From an uncultured Bacteroidales bacterium (lineage in GTDB: Bacteria > Bacteroidota > Bacteroidia > Bacteroidales > UBA932), in assembly GCA_900317845.1 (NCBI GenBank), contig ONII01000018.1:1-56194 (forward strand): DNA of 56,194 bases, in the 5' to 3' direction. The notes under the pieces are model-generated. The model did not search any database. It saw nothing but the letters and a program-made list of their open reading frames with translations, and was not told the origin of the DNA. The translations under genes and the position numbers were made by a program. Positions 44,600 to 55,238 of this stretch are shown piece by piece. Every line of letters begins with the position of its first letter. The first letter of the stretch is position 1.

Positions 44600-44662
44600 C
44601 GATTACCGGAGCGAAGCGACAAAGCCCCTTCCCCGAGGGAAGGGGTTGGGGATGGGGTAACG
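44600..44662. repeat. REP-like intergenic palindrome
   Basis: A 9-base stem CCCCTTCCC/GGGAAGGGG with loop CGA (44625-44645) is nested within outer arms CG(A)TTACC (44600-44607) and GGTAACG (44656-44662). The composition and nesting resemble dispersed intergenic repeats; no second copy lies in this window. Confidence 0.6.
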
Positions 44663-44670
44663 TGGATAAA

Positions 44671-44702
44671 AAAGGTTGTGGCCCGAAAGGGTCACAACCT
44701 TT
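44671..44702. terminator. Bidirectional terminator between phoH and ppdK
   Basis: Stem of 14 pairs, AAAGGTTGTGGCCC with GGGTCACAACCTTT, around a GAAA tetraloop. T-rich on the plus side (TTATTTT) and A-rich before it, so it can serve both converging genes. Confidence 0.85.
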
Positions 44703-44728
44703 ATTTTGCGAAGCAAATAGGGTTGGCC

Positions 44729-47455
<2,727 letters not shown>

Positions 47456-47498
47456 AAGAAATTATATTAGGTTTAAAGTATAATTGCGCGTAATCATG

Positions 47499-47506
47499 CA
47501 AATATA
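47499..47506 (-). promoter_or_regulatory. -7 element of ppdK
   Basis: TATATTTG on the minus strand, 43 bases before the ppdK ATG. No clear TTTG is found at the expected -33 position, so strength is uncertain. Confidence 0.45.
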
Positions 47507-47537
47507 CAATTATTTTGACAAAAATGGAAAAGATTCT

Positions 47538-48422
47538 TTACTTAGGGGCCGATTGAGGAGGATCGCCGGTCCAGCCGGCAATGTCCCAGGGGGTGAAATC
47601 GTAGGTAAGCGCTTTGCCGTAACAGTGCTCGTAACAGGCTACTTTGGCCTGATAATCGGCCTCGCACATGGCAAAACTGTTCTCTCTTGGACTTTTGGCG
47701 GGATCCGGGAAAATGGGTTCCAGAACGTGGAGAATGAGTTTTACCTGCTTAAACCGGGGCGTCTGCAGTTGCAGCAGGTCCTGCATCTCCACGAAGGTGG
47801 GGATAACGGGGACGTTGTACTGGGCAGCGAACAGAAAGGCGCCCCGCTTCTCCGGGCGGGGTTTGCGGTAATTGAACCACATCTCCTGCTCGGGGTAGAT
47901 TAGAACGAAGTGGTTCAGGTCCAAATGTTTACGCATGAGCTCGCGAAAGGGGCCGCTCATGTACGACGGCTCCGGGATGAGGGGGATGACGTCAATGTTG
48001 CGGAGCACGAAGCCGTTCAGGCCGGGCATCACGAAGTTGGTCCCCTGGCTGATGGCGACAAGCCGTCCGTGGCCGGTAGTTTTTGCCAGCGTGCGGTGTA
48101 CGCCGTTATCAAACGGATTAAAATGGTTGCTAGTGACGAAAGCAGGGCCCTTTAGGGACGAAAGTTTATCCAATCCCCGGATTTCATTGACGCATTCGCT
48201 GTAGCGGCGGACCCAATAATCTACAATGAGGCGGGCAGCCCGGTTCTTTAGCTTAAACAGCGGACTGTCCAGGGTATTAACGTAGGCTAGAATGTTGTCT
48301 TGTAGCTTTTGGGGCTCCCATACGGGATCGAAGGGCTCGGTTTTGTCATTCAACCGCCCCTCCGCCGCCGCTTGGCGAATGGCAGCAATGGCCTGTTCCC
48401 GGCCAGGGGGCACTAAGAGCAT
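47538..48422 (-). CDS. Lysophospholipid acyltransferase family protein (PlsC-like)
   Basis: 294 residues. The acyltransferase catalytic motif NHxxxxD appears as FVTSNHFNPFDNG (around residue 100), followed by NFVMPGLNGFVLRNIDVIPL and the substrate-site block VLIYPEQEMWFNYRKPRPEK with GAFLFAAQYNVPVIPTFVEM. It should acylate a lysophospholipid or similar acceptor at the inner membrane. The N-terminal 75 residues are specific to this subgroup. Its start overlaps the end of the glycosyltransferase gene by 10 bases, so they form a pair, perhaps in lipid or surface glycan assembly. Confidence 0.85.
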   Translation of the reverse strand: MLLVPPGREQAIAAIRQAAAEGRLNDKTEPFDPVWEPQKLQDNILAYVNTLDSPLFKLKNRAARLIVDYWVRRYSECVNEIRGLDKLSSLKGPAFVTSNHFNPFDNGVHRTLAKTTGHGRLVAISQGTNFVMPGLNGFVLRNIDVIPLIPEPSYMSGPFRELMRKHLDLNHFVLIYPEQEMWFNYRKPRPEKRGAFLFAAQYNVPVIPTFVEMQDLLQLQTPRFKQVKLILHVLEPIFPDPAKSPRENSFAMCEADYQAKVACYEHCYGKALTYDFTPWDIAGWTGDPPQSAPK

Positions 48423-49384
48423 AGGCGGAGCGTCTGGTGGCTGGTCATCAGCGTGCGGAACGACACCGGTGCCTCAGTGAGCCGTCCGGCCATATGAATC
48501 AGCTTCTTAATGGCAGCCTTATAGTTATTCATAGCGTTAGTGTCTTGCAGGAAGGCCCGGCGCAGCGAACGGATTTCTGCTTCATAGCCGGAGAGAGCGG
48601 CGTATTTCCAGAAAATCTCGTCGTAAGGGACGCTCTCGTTGAGCCAGGGTTTGGAGGCCAGGTTAAAGTGGACGATTTGCGGGTCATCCATGTGGCGCAG
48701 GCACTCGGAGGGCATGGCGTTCCATTCCGGATCCAGGTAGTGGATTCCATACCGGCACAGGGCGTTCAGGTAGTCCTGGTCCGGCGCAACCGTTTCCAGC
48801 CCGTATTGGGACACCATCTCCAGGAAACAGCCTGCAAAATTCACCTCACGCAGACGCTTGCTATTGAGCAGAAGTACGCCGGAATTAACATAGTTTTGGT
48901 GGTCAACGCCCACATATCTGTCAATATAGCGCATAAACGGAGCGATTTTCTGAATGGAATAGTCGGCAACGGCACCCACCAGTTTTGTGCCCAAATGCTC
49001 CTGGTAAAGCTCTGAAATATCGCCCGGGACCACCAGATCGGCATCCAGATAAATGACCTTGTCATACTGCGGGAACAGTTCCGGGATAAAGAGCCGGAAG
49101 TAAATGGTAAGGGAAGCAAAGGCGTCAAAGCAGTGGCTTTGCAGCTGCTTTACCCCGGGAAGGGTGGCCATTTGCTCCGCCAGCGGGTAGAATTTAATGA
49201 TAAAGCCTTCCTCCGCGAGGGCGGAAAGCCGGTCTTTGTTCTCTGCCGAGACATCGTCGGTGAGAATATGTATATGATAGGTATAGCTCCTGGAAGCGTT
49301 GGCCTTGATGGAGCAAATTGCAGTGGCCAGGAACGGCGAATAGGCGTCGTTCACTGAAAAAAAGATGGGAATGACGGTTTTCAT
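48413..49384 (-). CDS. Glycosyltransferase family 8 protein
   Basis: 323 residues from the ATG at 49384 (MKTVIPIFFSVNDAYSPFLA); an ATG at 49432 would add 16 non-conserved residues and cover the -7 box. GT8 retaining transferases use a nucleotide sugar and Mn: the DxD motif is in DKVIYLDADLVVPGDISELY, preceded by the TIYFRLFIPELFP block, and NYVNSGVLLLNSKRLRE and the terminal VHFNLASKPWLN (metal-binding His) complete the family pattern. Acceptor unknown; LPS core or surface glycan is plausible. Coupled to the acyltransferase downstream. Confidence 0.92.
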   Translation of the reverse strand: MKTVIPIFFSVNDAYSPFLATAICSIKANASRSYTYHIHILTDDVSAENKDRLSALAEEGFIIKFYPLAEQMATLPGVKQLQSHCFDAFASLTIYFRLFIPELFPQYDKVIYLDADLVVPGDISELYQEHLGTKLVGAVADYSIQKIAPFMRYIDRYVGVDHQNYVNSGVLLLNSKRLREVNFAGCFLEMVSQYGLETVAPDQDYLNALCRYGIHYLDPEWNAMPSECLRHMDDPQIVHFNLASKPWLNESVPYDEIFWKYAALSGYEAEIRSLRRAFLQDTNAMNNYKAAIKKLIHMAGRLTEAPVSFRTLMTSHQTLRLCS

Positions 49385-49412
49385 CTTGCGCTGTTTTACT
49401 TGGTTCGCAGTG

Positions 49413-49420
49413 CAAAAATA
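49413..49420 (-). promoter_or_regulatory. -7 element of the GT8-acyltransferase operon
   Basis: TATTTTTG on the minus strand, 28 bases upstream of the GT8 ATG. No TTTG occurs at the normal distance. The LytTR-type direct repeats start about 36 bases beyond and could affect both directions. Confidence 0.45.
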
Positions 49421-49455
49421 GGGGATGCGCAAGGGCCTGGAAAATAAATGTTGCA

Positions 49456-49557
49456 GGGACGAACGTTTGGGGGCAAAAACACGTATATAGGGACGAAAGC
49501 ACGAATTTTGGGACGAAAATAAAATTATTTGTATCTTTGTCCCAGTAAATTTGGGAC
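49456..49557 (+). promoter_or_regulatory. Promoter of LytTR gene with GGGACGAA direct repeats and a palindrome
   Basis: GGGACGAA occurs at 49456, 49490 and 49510 (34 and 20 bases apart). The promoter is TTTG (49507-49510), 21 bases, TATCTTTG (49532-49539), so the third repeat overlaps the -33 element. GTCCCA (49539-49544) and TGGGAC (49552-49557) form a palindrome between the -7 box and the ATG at 49560. LytTR proteins typically bind direct repeats spaced about two helical turns, so this looks like an autoregulatory operator. Confidence 0.65.
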
Positions 49558-49559
49558 TT

Positions 49560-50372
49560 ATGAAAACCCTGGCAAGAACCTTTTACAAGATCCAGCCCAC
49601 TGTAATGTTCTTTACGGTGGTCCCCGTGTTTTACTTCCTGTTTGTCCTGGCCTATAACCCGTTTGGAATCTCGGATTTTCTCTCCGCAGGGCAAGGACGG
49701 TATACCCTTAACCTCATAATATGCACACTCATCGTCCTGGGTGTCATGGCGGTTTCTCGCATACTGCTCTATTTACTGCGACGTTTGCTGGACCTGAACT
49801 GGTCACTCTATATCCTTTGGTGCACGGGAGAAGTGGTCGTCATCGGCCTATTCATGTCCATCCCCATGGGGATCGGCTGGGCGGGTGTACACACTTATTT
49901 CACCACCATGAGCCTCTGTGTGCTATATACCGCAGGCATTCTGGTTTTTCCTTTATCCATTCTCTCCATGGCCGTTCAGTTGCATGTGCTTGGGAAACAA
50001 GCCCGGCTGGCTCCCACGGTGGACGAACGCACCCTCATTCGTTTCTACGACGAACAAAAGCGGCTCAAAATTGTACTCAGTTCAGAAGCCATCCTATACA
50101 TAGAGTCGGAAGACAATTACGTACACATCACTTACCTGGATAATGGACGCATTAAGGAATATACCCTCCGCTCTTCCATGCGCGCCCTGGAAGATGCCCT
50201 GGAGCGGCATGGGCTGGTGCGCTGCCATCGCTCCTTCTTCCTGAATCCTGCACACGTAGAATTAGTCCGCAAAGATGCCATAGGCTTTGCGCTGGCGCAG
50301 CTGGACCGGGAAGAAGTGAAGCCAATCCCCGTTTCCAAGCGCTATTATGACGCACTCACCGCTTTGTTGTAA
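49560..50372 (+). CDS. Membrane-anchored LytTR-type transcription regulator
   Basis: 270 residues from the ATG at 49560; an upstream TTG at 49551 lies in the palindrome and is unlikely. Four hydrophobic helices fill residues 13-140 (FFTVVPVFYFLFVLAY, LIICTLIVLGVMAVS, VVVIGLFMSIPMGIGW, LCVLYTAGILVFPLS). The C-terminal 100 residues are a LytTR DNA-binding domain: AILYIESEDNYVHITYLDNG, TLRSSMRALEDAL, VRCHRSFFLNPAHVELV and the final PIPVSKRYYDALTALL. There is no receiver domain, so the membrane part probably senses the signal directly. Its own promoter carries repeated GGGACGAA sites; the divergent GT8 operon may be a second target. Confidence 0.92.
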   Translation: MKTLARTFYKIQPTVMFFTVVPVFYFLFVLAYNPFGISDFLSAGQGRYTLNLIICTLIVLGVMAVSRILLYLLRRLLDLNWSLYILWCTGEVVVIGLFMSIPMGIGWAGVHTYFTTMSLCVLYTAGILVFPLSILSMAVQLHVLGKQARLAPTVDERTLIRFYDEQKRLKIVLSSEAILYIESEDNYVHITYLDNGRIKEYTLRSSMRALEDALERHGLVRCHRSFFLNPAHVELVRKDAIGFALAQLDREEVKPIPVSKRYYDALTALL

Positions 50373-50447
50373 ATAATTGAACTTTAAATGGTTAATCTTA
50401 CACTTTTGAAAATAAATTATTTTATTTATCAGAAATTGTAAGAAAAG

Positions 50448-50478
50448 TTTGTTTTTAGAATAAAAGATTGTAACTTTG
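50448..50478 (+). promoter_or_regulatory. Consensus promoter of the candidate small RNA
   Basis: TTTG (50448-50451), exactly 19 bases, TAACTTTG (50471-50478): one of the best consensus matches in the window, although no protein gene follows on this strand. Confidence 0.8.
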
Positions 50479-50480
50479 CT

Positions 50481-50567
50481 ATGGACATCGAAGTGATTCG
50501 AGTCCATTTGTTAAGTTCGTTTTATATACCTGAACGGCACCCTTGGGGAGGGGTGCCGTTCCCTTTT
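50481..50567 (+). ncRNA. Candidate small noncoding RNA, about 85 nt
   Basis: Directly after the promoter, ATGGAC(A)TCGAA pairs with TTCGAGTCCAT through 11 base pairs with one bulged A, capped by a GTGA (GNRA) tetraloop at 50481-50507. A 24-base unpaired U-rich linker follows, then an 11-bp GC-rich stem and T-run (terminator at 50532-50567). No credible ORF is present: the open frame starting at ATG 50481 runs antisense through two convergent genes. Predicted transcript about 50484-50567. I do not recognise a known RNA family. Confidence 0.65.
50532..50567 (+). terminator. Terminator of the small RNA
   Basis: GAACGGCACCC (50532-50542) and GGGTGCCGTTC (50551-50561) pair perfectly over 11 bases, then CCTTTT. 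The stem also lies just after the stop of the converging TlpA-like gene and may help terminate it, though no T-run exists on that side. Confidence 0.85.
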
Positions 50568-50573
50568 ACGGTC

Positions 50574-51083
50574 TTATTTCAGTTTGGCAGCCACCTTGGA
50601 GAAGACGACGGTGGCAAACTGGATGCGGCCGTCCGAGCCGATCAGGTAGGTGGCGGGAATCCACTTCACATGGTAGGACGTGCCCACAACGGACTCCTTC
50701 TTACCGGAGGCATCGAACAGCTGCACACCGCCCAGGGCATTTTCATGCACATAGGCCTCAAACGCTTCCACTTTCCGGTCAAAGGAGACCGACACAAATA
50801 CCACCTTGGAAGGGTCTGCAGCCGCCTGAGCAGCCTTGAGCTGAGGCGTTTCCTCCCGGCAGTCCGGGCACCAGGAAGCCCAGAAGTGCAGGACCACCTG
50901 TTTGCCACGGAAATCGCTCAGACTCACGGACTTGCCATTAATATCTTTCAACGTAAAAGACGGCGCCACCGTGCCCGCAGCGAGCAGGTCTTTCCCGTAC
51001 ACCACGTCCGGGTCCTGAGTCTCCTGCGCAAAGGCCGCCACCCCTATCAGGAGCGCGGCCACAAAAGCGAAGATGTGTTTCAT
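50574..51083 (-). CDS. TlpA-like periplasmic thioredoxin-fold oxidoreductase
   Basis: 169 residues with a signal peptide (MKHIFAFVAALLIGVAAFAQ). The thioredoxin fold of the AhpC/TlpA group is shown by VAPSFTLKDINGKSVSLSDF, the active site HFWASWCPDCREETPQL (CxxC) and the cis-Pro region WIPATYLIGSDGRI. It probably reduces or exchanges disulfides on exported proteins. Six bases separate it from the upstream GH53 gene, so the two form one operon. Substrate unknown. Confidence 0.9.
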   Translation of the reverse strand: MKHIFAFVAALLIGVAAFAQETQDPDVVYGKDLLAAGTVAPSFTLKDINGKSVSLSDFRGKQVVLHFWASWCPDCREETPQLKAAQAAADPSKVVFVSVSFDRKVEAFEAYVHENALGGVQLFDASGKKESVVGTSYHVKWIPATYLIGSDGRIQFATVVFSKVAAKLK

Positions 51084-51089
51084 AGGGAA

Positions 51090-52253
51090 CTAATCTGCAA
51101 AAACATCCATAACGGACGTGGGCTTGCCACCCGTAGTGAAGGCACCCATGCCGTACGCATTCCACCAGCCGGACTGGCTTTGTCCGGTGAGGCGTTTGAG
51201 TTCATCGGGCTTGGTATAGACCTCCGGACGCCAGGAGCCATCCACCTGCGGCTCCCAGTAGAATACACCGGCGCAACCTTTAATCTTCTTTATCTCATCC
51301 ACAAAGGACTGAAGCAGTTGCTTGGCCGTAGCTTCTCCGGCCGGAGTTTTCACACCCACCTCAGACACCATAACCGGCACATTCAACGAGCCGGAAAGAC
51401 TGCGGATACTGGCAACAGCACGCGAATTGGCCGTGGCTGCATCCAGCTGCGTTTTGCCGTCCCAGGCTTCCTGCGGATAATGCGACAAGGCAATCATGTC
51501 GAACTTTCCGCCCTGCGCCTTGAAGCTGGAGAACCACCAGCTGGCATGGGAAGCGTCAAACGCATTATTGATATGCGGCATCACCAACGCCTCCGGATAA
51601 ACAGCCTTGGCGGCATTGTATCCGGCCATATACAGCTTGACAAAACCGGCAAACTCAGTGCCCTTGTTATTATAGTTCAGTTGCCCCAACGGGAACAACA
51701 TGCCAATCCGCGTCTCGTTGCCAATCTGAATCCAGTTCACGGACACGCCGGCATCTTTCAGGGCCTTGAGCACCTCTGTAGTATGGTCTGCCACGTGCTG
51801 GCTCATCTTGTCCAGACTGCCTTTGTCCGCCTCCCAGGCAGCGGGAATCTTCTGGCGGGAAGGGTCCGCAAAGAAGTCACTGTAATGGAAGTCCACCATG
51901 AGCGGAAGCTGCGCTGCGGTTACCTTTTTGCCCACAGCGACTACATCTTCCTTGCTGCTCCAGCCCTTGTACGGATTAACCCACACACGCAGGCGGATGG
52001 CATTGACGCCGCAATCCTTTAACACATCCAGCAGCGCCGCCTGGGTGCCGTCTTTTTTCACAAACTTGCGTCCGCCGGCCTCCATCTCGGAGGCCCAACC
52101 AATGTCCGCCCCTTTTGCGAACGTGGGGGTTACTACAGAAGCCTCATCTGGATCCACCACAATGGGAGGATCCGGCGTAACAGGGTCGTTACTATTGGCC
52201 GGCTTACAGGCAAAAACGGCAAACAAGGCTACCAGGAGTACAATTTTCTTCAT
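51090..52253 (-). CDS. GH53 endo-beta-1,4-galactanase (lipoprotein)
   Basis: 387-residue surface or periplasmic lipoprotein (LLVALFAVFAC, Cys16) of glycoside hydrolase family 53, which cleaves beta-1,4-galactan side chains of pectin (arabinogalactan type I). After a Pro-rich linker the TIM barrel starts FAKGADIGWASEMEAGGRKF; the acid/base Glu is in VNWIQIGNETRIGMLFP and the nucleophile Glu in VPVMVSEVGVKTP; GCAGVFYWEPQVDGSW follows. Substrate range is inferred from the family. No SusC/SusD pair or other carbohydrate genes lie nearby, so this is not a full polysaccharide utilisation locus. Followed by the TlpA-like gene. Confidence 0.93.
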   Translation of the reverse strand: MKKIVLLVALFAVFACKPANSNDPVTPDPPIVVDPDEASVVTPTFAKGADIGWASEMEAGGRKFVKKDGTQAALLDVLKDCGVNAIRLRVWVNPYKGWSSKEDVVAVGKKVTAAQLPLMVDFHYSDFFADPSRQKIPAAWEADKGSLDKMSQHVADHTTEVLKALKDAGVSVNWIQIGNETRIGMLFPLGQLNYNNKGTEFAGFVKLYMAGYNAAKAVYPEALVMPHINNAFDASHASWWFSSFKAQGGKFDMIALSHYPQEAWDGKTQLDAATANSRAVASIRSLSGSLNVPVMVSEVGVKTPAGEATAKQLLQSFVDEIKKIKGCAGVFYWEPQVDGSWRPEVYTKPDELKRLTGQSQSGWWNAYGMGAFTTGGKPTSVMDVFAD

Positions 52254-52293
52254 GGCGGCAAGTTAGCAAATAAAAGGGGAAAAACAAAGCATC

Positions 52294-52941
52294 TCAGCGG
52301 TAAAGTTCCCGCAATACCGCCAGCGAGCGCACCTGGATGGCCGATTCCGTATGATACGACAAATACTGCAACAAACTGTCGCAGAGCGCATTTCGGGAGG
52401 AACCGGTGAGCGGAATGAGCATGCTCTCGGAAAAGCTCGCCTGCAAAAAAGGTTTGAGCTCCTGCAGGTGTTCCTTCGCGAACGGGGCAATGTCGTCAAA
52501 GGTGGGCCGGAAGCCCAGCGCCCCCGCGAGTTCCACGAGGAAACGGATGTGGAAATTGGAAAAATCGGCCTCCAACGCATTGAGCGTGAGGATGGAGCCG
52601 ATACACCATTCGTACAGCCCTTCCTCAAAAACGCCCTCCCGGACGGTGCGGAACAGCACCTCCGACAGGAACAGCGTCATGGTATTTTTGTGCAGGTTGC
52701 CGCGGATGCCGGACAGGCCGTCCTTGAGCAAGATGTTCCGGAGGCTCCAGAGGGTAGATTTGGGATTTTCCACCACATCGGCCTCCAGGATATTCAGCGG
52801 CAGGAAAAGGGCCATGGCCGATTTTTTCCCGGGCCGCACCAGAAATCCGCGCCGGCCGTATTCCCGCGAGAGGGTGTGCACCACTACCGCGTTCTCCCCC
52901 ACCTTGGTGGTGGCCAGCACTATGAGCTCAATGCTGTTCAC
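52294..52941 (-). CDS. recO: DNA repair protein RecO
   Basis: 215-residue recombination mediator acting with RecF and RecR to load RecA on SSB-coated gaps. The N-terminal OB fold is seen in IELIVLATTKVGENAVVVHT and LSREYGRRGFLVRP; the helical part contains KNTMTLFLSEVLFRTVREGV and FLVELAGALGFRPTF. The zinc-binding Cys cluster of many RecO proteins is absent, as in other Bacteroidota members. Its start overlaps the rdgB stop by 14 bases, so it is the second gene of an rdgB-recO operon. Confidence 0.93.
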   Translation of the reverse strand: MNSIELIVLATTKVGENAVVVHTLSREYGRRGFLVRPGKKSAMALFLPLNILEADVVENPKSTLWSLRNILLKDGLSGIRGNLHKNTMTLFLSEVLFRTVREGVFEEGLYEWCIGSILTLNALEADFSNFHIRFLVELAGALGFRPTFDDIAPFAKEHLQELKPFLQASFSESMLIPLTGSSRNALCDSLLQYLSYHTESAIQVRSLAVLRELYR

Positions 52942-53554
52942 GAAGGTATTCCGCCATGGCGCGAAGGGCCTTGCTGCGGTGCGAGATGGCGTTTTTCACT
53001 TTGTCGCCCAGCTCCGCATTGGTCTGCGTATAGCCTTCCGGGACAAAGATGGGATCATAGCCAAAACCACCCTTCCCATGTTTTTCCGTGGCGATATGGC
53101 CTTCCATCACGCCGTCGAAAAAATGATGTACGCCGCCCACAATCAGCGTCACGGAGGTGCGGAAGCGGGCGCTGCGGGTAGCTTTAGCCGTGCTGATGCC
53201 GTTGGTACGGGCCATGGCGGCCTCTTTCTCGCGACGGGCCATTTCGCTCAGGAGCTTGTCCATGTTGGCATTGGCGTCGCGCTCCGGACCGGCGTAGCGG
53301 GCCGTTTCCACGCCCGGGGCACCACCCAGGATATCCACCTCCAGGCCGGAATCGTCCGCGAAACAATCCAGCCCGGTCTTTTTATAAATATAGTCTGCCT
53401 TTTGTTGGGAGTTGGCACGTAAAGTGGTTCCCGTTTCCGGGATTTCTTCTGTAATTCCTACTTCTGCGGGGGTAACGAGCTCAAATCCCTCGCCCAGAAT
53501 GGCGGCTGCTTCCTGAAGTTTACCAGGGTTGCCCGTTGCAAATACAATCTTCAT
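52928..53554 (-). CDS. rdgB: Non-canonical purine NTP pyrophosphatase (RdgB/HAM1)
   Basis: 208-residue house-cleaning enzyme hydrolysing ITP, dITP and XTP to monophosphates. Motifs: MKIVFATGNPGKLQEAAAIL, the metal site in LDCFADDSGLEVDILGGAPG followed by VETARYAG, FGYDPIFVPEG, and the C-terminal ISHRSKALRAM. Compared with E. coli RdgB there is an extra charged stretch near residue 95 (ARREKEAAMARTNGIS). First gene of the operon with recO; its -7 box is 22 bases upstream and lies back to back with that of the S41 protease gene. Confidence 0.96.
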   Translation of the reverse strand: MKIVFATGNPGKLQEAAAILGEGFELVTPAEVGITEEIPETGTTLRANSQQKADYIYKKTGLDCFADDSGLEVDILGGAPGVETARYAGPERDANANMDKLLSEMARREKEAAMARTNGISTAKATRSARFRTSVTLIVGGVHHFFDGVMEGHIATEKHGKGGFGYDPIFVPEGYTQTNAELGDKVKNAISHRSKALRAMAEYLREQH

Positions 53555-53576
53555 AATACATACTAATTAACCGCCG

Positions 53577-53605
53577 CAAAGTTAGCACATTTTTTGTTAA
53601 CTTTG
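53577..53605. promoter_or_regulatory. Back-to-back -7 boxes of rdgB and the S41 protease gene
   Basis: TAACTTTG occurs on the minus strand at 53577-53584 (rdgB) and on the plus strand at 53598-53605 (protease), forming an AAAGTTA/TAACTTT inverted repeat with only 13 bases between boxes. Neither has a proper TTTG at -33; each RNA polymerase would cover the other promoter. The protease ATG is 7 bases from its box. Confidence 0.6.
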
Positions 53606-53612
53606 CGCTGTC

Positions 53613-55238
53613 ATGAAACGAATCGTACTGTTTTTCACCGCCATTGCGGTGTTTTCGCTGGGCGCACATGCGCAATCCAAGGACTTCTCCCTGGGGAAAT
53701 GGGTAGAAGTGAACAACGCCATCCTAAAAGAACTCAACCGCTCCTATGTGGACTCGCTGCAGGTGGGCCGCATCGAGCGTGCCGGCATCAATGCCATGCT
53801 GGAAGCGCTGGATCCGTACACCTTATATATCCCGGAGGAGGAACAAGAGGACTTCCAGATGATGCTCAACAGCGCCTACGGGGGCGTAGGAGCAATCATT
53901 TATAAGCCGGATGTGCAAGGGAACGTGGTTATCAACGAGCCCTACGAAGGCTCCCCTGCCGCCCTGGCGGGCCTCCGCTGCGGGGATGAGGTCGTCGCCA
54001 TCGACGGACAAGCCGCCGCAGGGCTCACCAGTGCCGAATGCAGCGAAAAGATGCGCGGCAAGCCGGGCACCACGGTAGTGCTCACGGTCAAGAAGTTACG
54101 CGCAGGAGAAAGCTGGAAAGCCGGCGACGTGCTGGATGTTCCGGTAGTGCGCAAGCGCATCGTCCTGCCCTCGATGGAATACGCCGGCATGCTCAACGAG
54201 GCCGACGGGTACATTTACCTGAGCAAATTCACGGAAGGCGTGGGGCAAGAGATCCGCGACGCTTATAAAGAGCTGAAAACCAAAGGAATGAAGCGCCTGG
54301 TACTGGACCTTCGCGGCAACGGCGGCGGCATCATGGGAGAGGCCGTGAACATTGTCTCGCTGTTCATCCCCAAAGGCTCGGTGGTGGTCAGCGCCAAGGG
54401 CAAAGCCGCCACGGAGCAGGTGTACAAGACCACCACAGACCCCGTAGACACGGAAATCCCCATCGTGGTACTGGTCGATAATGCCTCGGCATCGGCCTCG
54501 GAAATTGTCTCCGGCGCCCTGCAGGACTACGACCGCGCCACCATCATTGGCACGCGCACCTACGGGAAGGGCCTGGTGCAGAGCATCCGTCCCCTGCCCT
54601 ACGACGGCCAGCTCAAGCTCACCACCGCCAAATATTATACCCCTTCGGGTCGATGCGTGCAGGCCATCGACTACTCGCACCGCAACGAAGACGGCTCCGT
54701 GGGCCACATTCCGGACTCGCTCACGCACGCCTTTACCACCGCCCATGGCCGAACGGTACGCGACGGCGGCGGCATCACCCCGGATTTCATTGTTAAACCG
54801 CACAAATACTCCCGCCTCACCTACTCGCTGGTGTACAGCGGCGTCATCGAGCAGTACGCCCTGGACTATGTACGGGCACACGAGACCATCCCTGCCCTGG
54901 AGGACTTCCATTTCACGGACTATGAGGAGTTTATCGCCTTTGCCAGGGACAAGGAGTTCGACTACCGCTCGTCGGCCCGGGCCCTGTTTGACGAGATGAA
55001 AAAGTCGCTGGAGGAAGACGGCCTCACGGAGGCCCTCTCCGGTGAGCTGAATGCCCTGCAGAAGTCCCTGGAGATGGACAAAGAGACGTTCCTCCGCCTC
55101 AAGAAAGAGGAGATTGTGCCGTTTATCGAAGAAGAGATTGCCGTGCGCTACTACTTCCAGCAGGCCGGCATCCGGGTGCGGCTCCGCTACGACGACCAGC
55201 TCCACGAGGCCCTGAAGCAGCCCGCCATCCGCCGATAG
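53613..55238 (+). CDS. S41 family C-terminal processing peptidase (CtpA/Prc-like)
   Basis: 541-residue exported serine protease. A signal peptide (MKRIVLFFTAIAVFSLGAHA) is followed by a PDZ domain (about residues 85-170: GGVGAIIYKPDVQGNVVINE, SPAALAGLRCGDEVVAIDG) and the S41 core with GGIMGEAVNIVSLFIPKG, catalytic Ser294 in VDNASASASEIVSGALQDY and Lys319 in TYGKGLVQSIRPL. The C-terminal 120 residues are a helical domain ending in LRYDDQLHEALKQPAIRR. It should trim exported proteins at the C-terminus. The last 52 bases overlap the convergent DjlA-like gene. Confidence 0.95.
   Translation: MKRIVLFFTAIAVFSLGAHAQSKDFSLGKWVEVNNAILKELNRSYVDSLQVGRIERAGINAMLEALDPYTLYIPEEEQEDFQMMLNSAYGGVGAIIYKPDVQGNVVINEPYEGSPAALAGLRCGDEVVAIDGQAAAGLTSAECSEKMRGKPGTTVVLTVKKLRAGESWKAGDVLDVPVVRKRIVLPSMEYAGMLNEADGYIYLSKFTEGVGQEIRDAYKELKTKGMKRLVLDLRGNGGGIMGEAVNIVSLFIPKGSVVVSAKGKAATEQVYKTTTDPVDTEIPIVVLVDNASASASEIVSGALQDYDRATIIGTRTYGKGLVQSIRPLPYDGQLKLTTAKYYTPSGRCVQAIDYSHRNEDGSVGHIPDSLTHAFTTAHGRTVRDGGGITPDFIVKPHKYSRLTYSLVYSGVIEQYALDYVRAHETIPALEDFHFTDYEEFIAFARDKEFDYRSSARALFDEMKKSLEEDGLTEALSGELNALQKSLEMDKETFLRLKKEEIVPFIEEEIAVRYYFQQAGIRVRLRYDDQLHEALKQPAIRR

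Noticed and set aside
50481-52022. Long plus-strand open frame beginning at the ATG after the small-RNA promoter
   Set aside because: It runs antisense through the TlpA-like and GH53 genes and through the terminator hairpin; its ATG is part of the first RNA stem.
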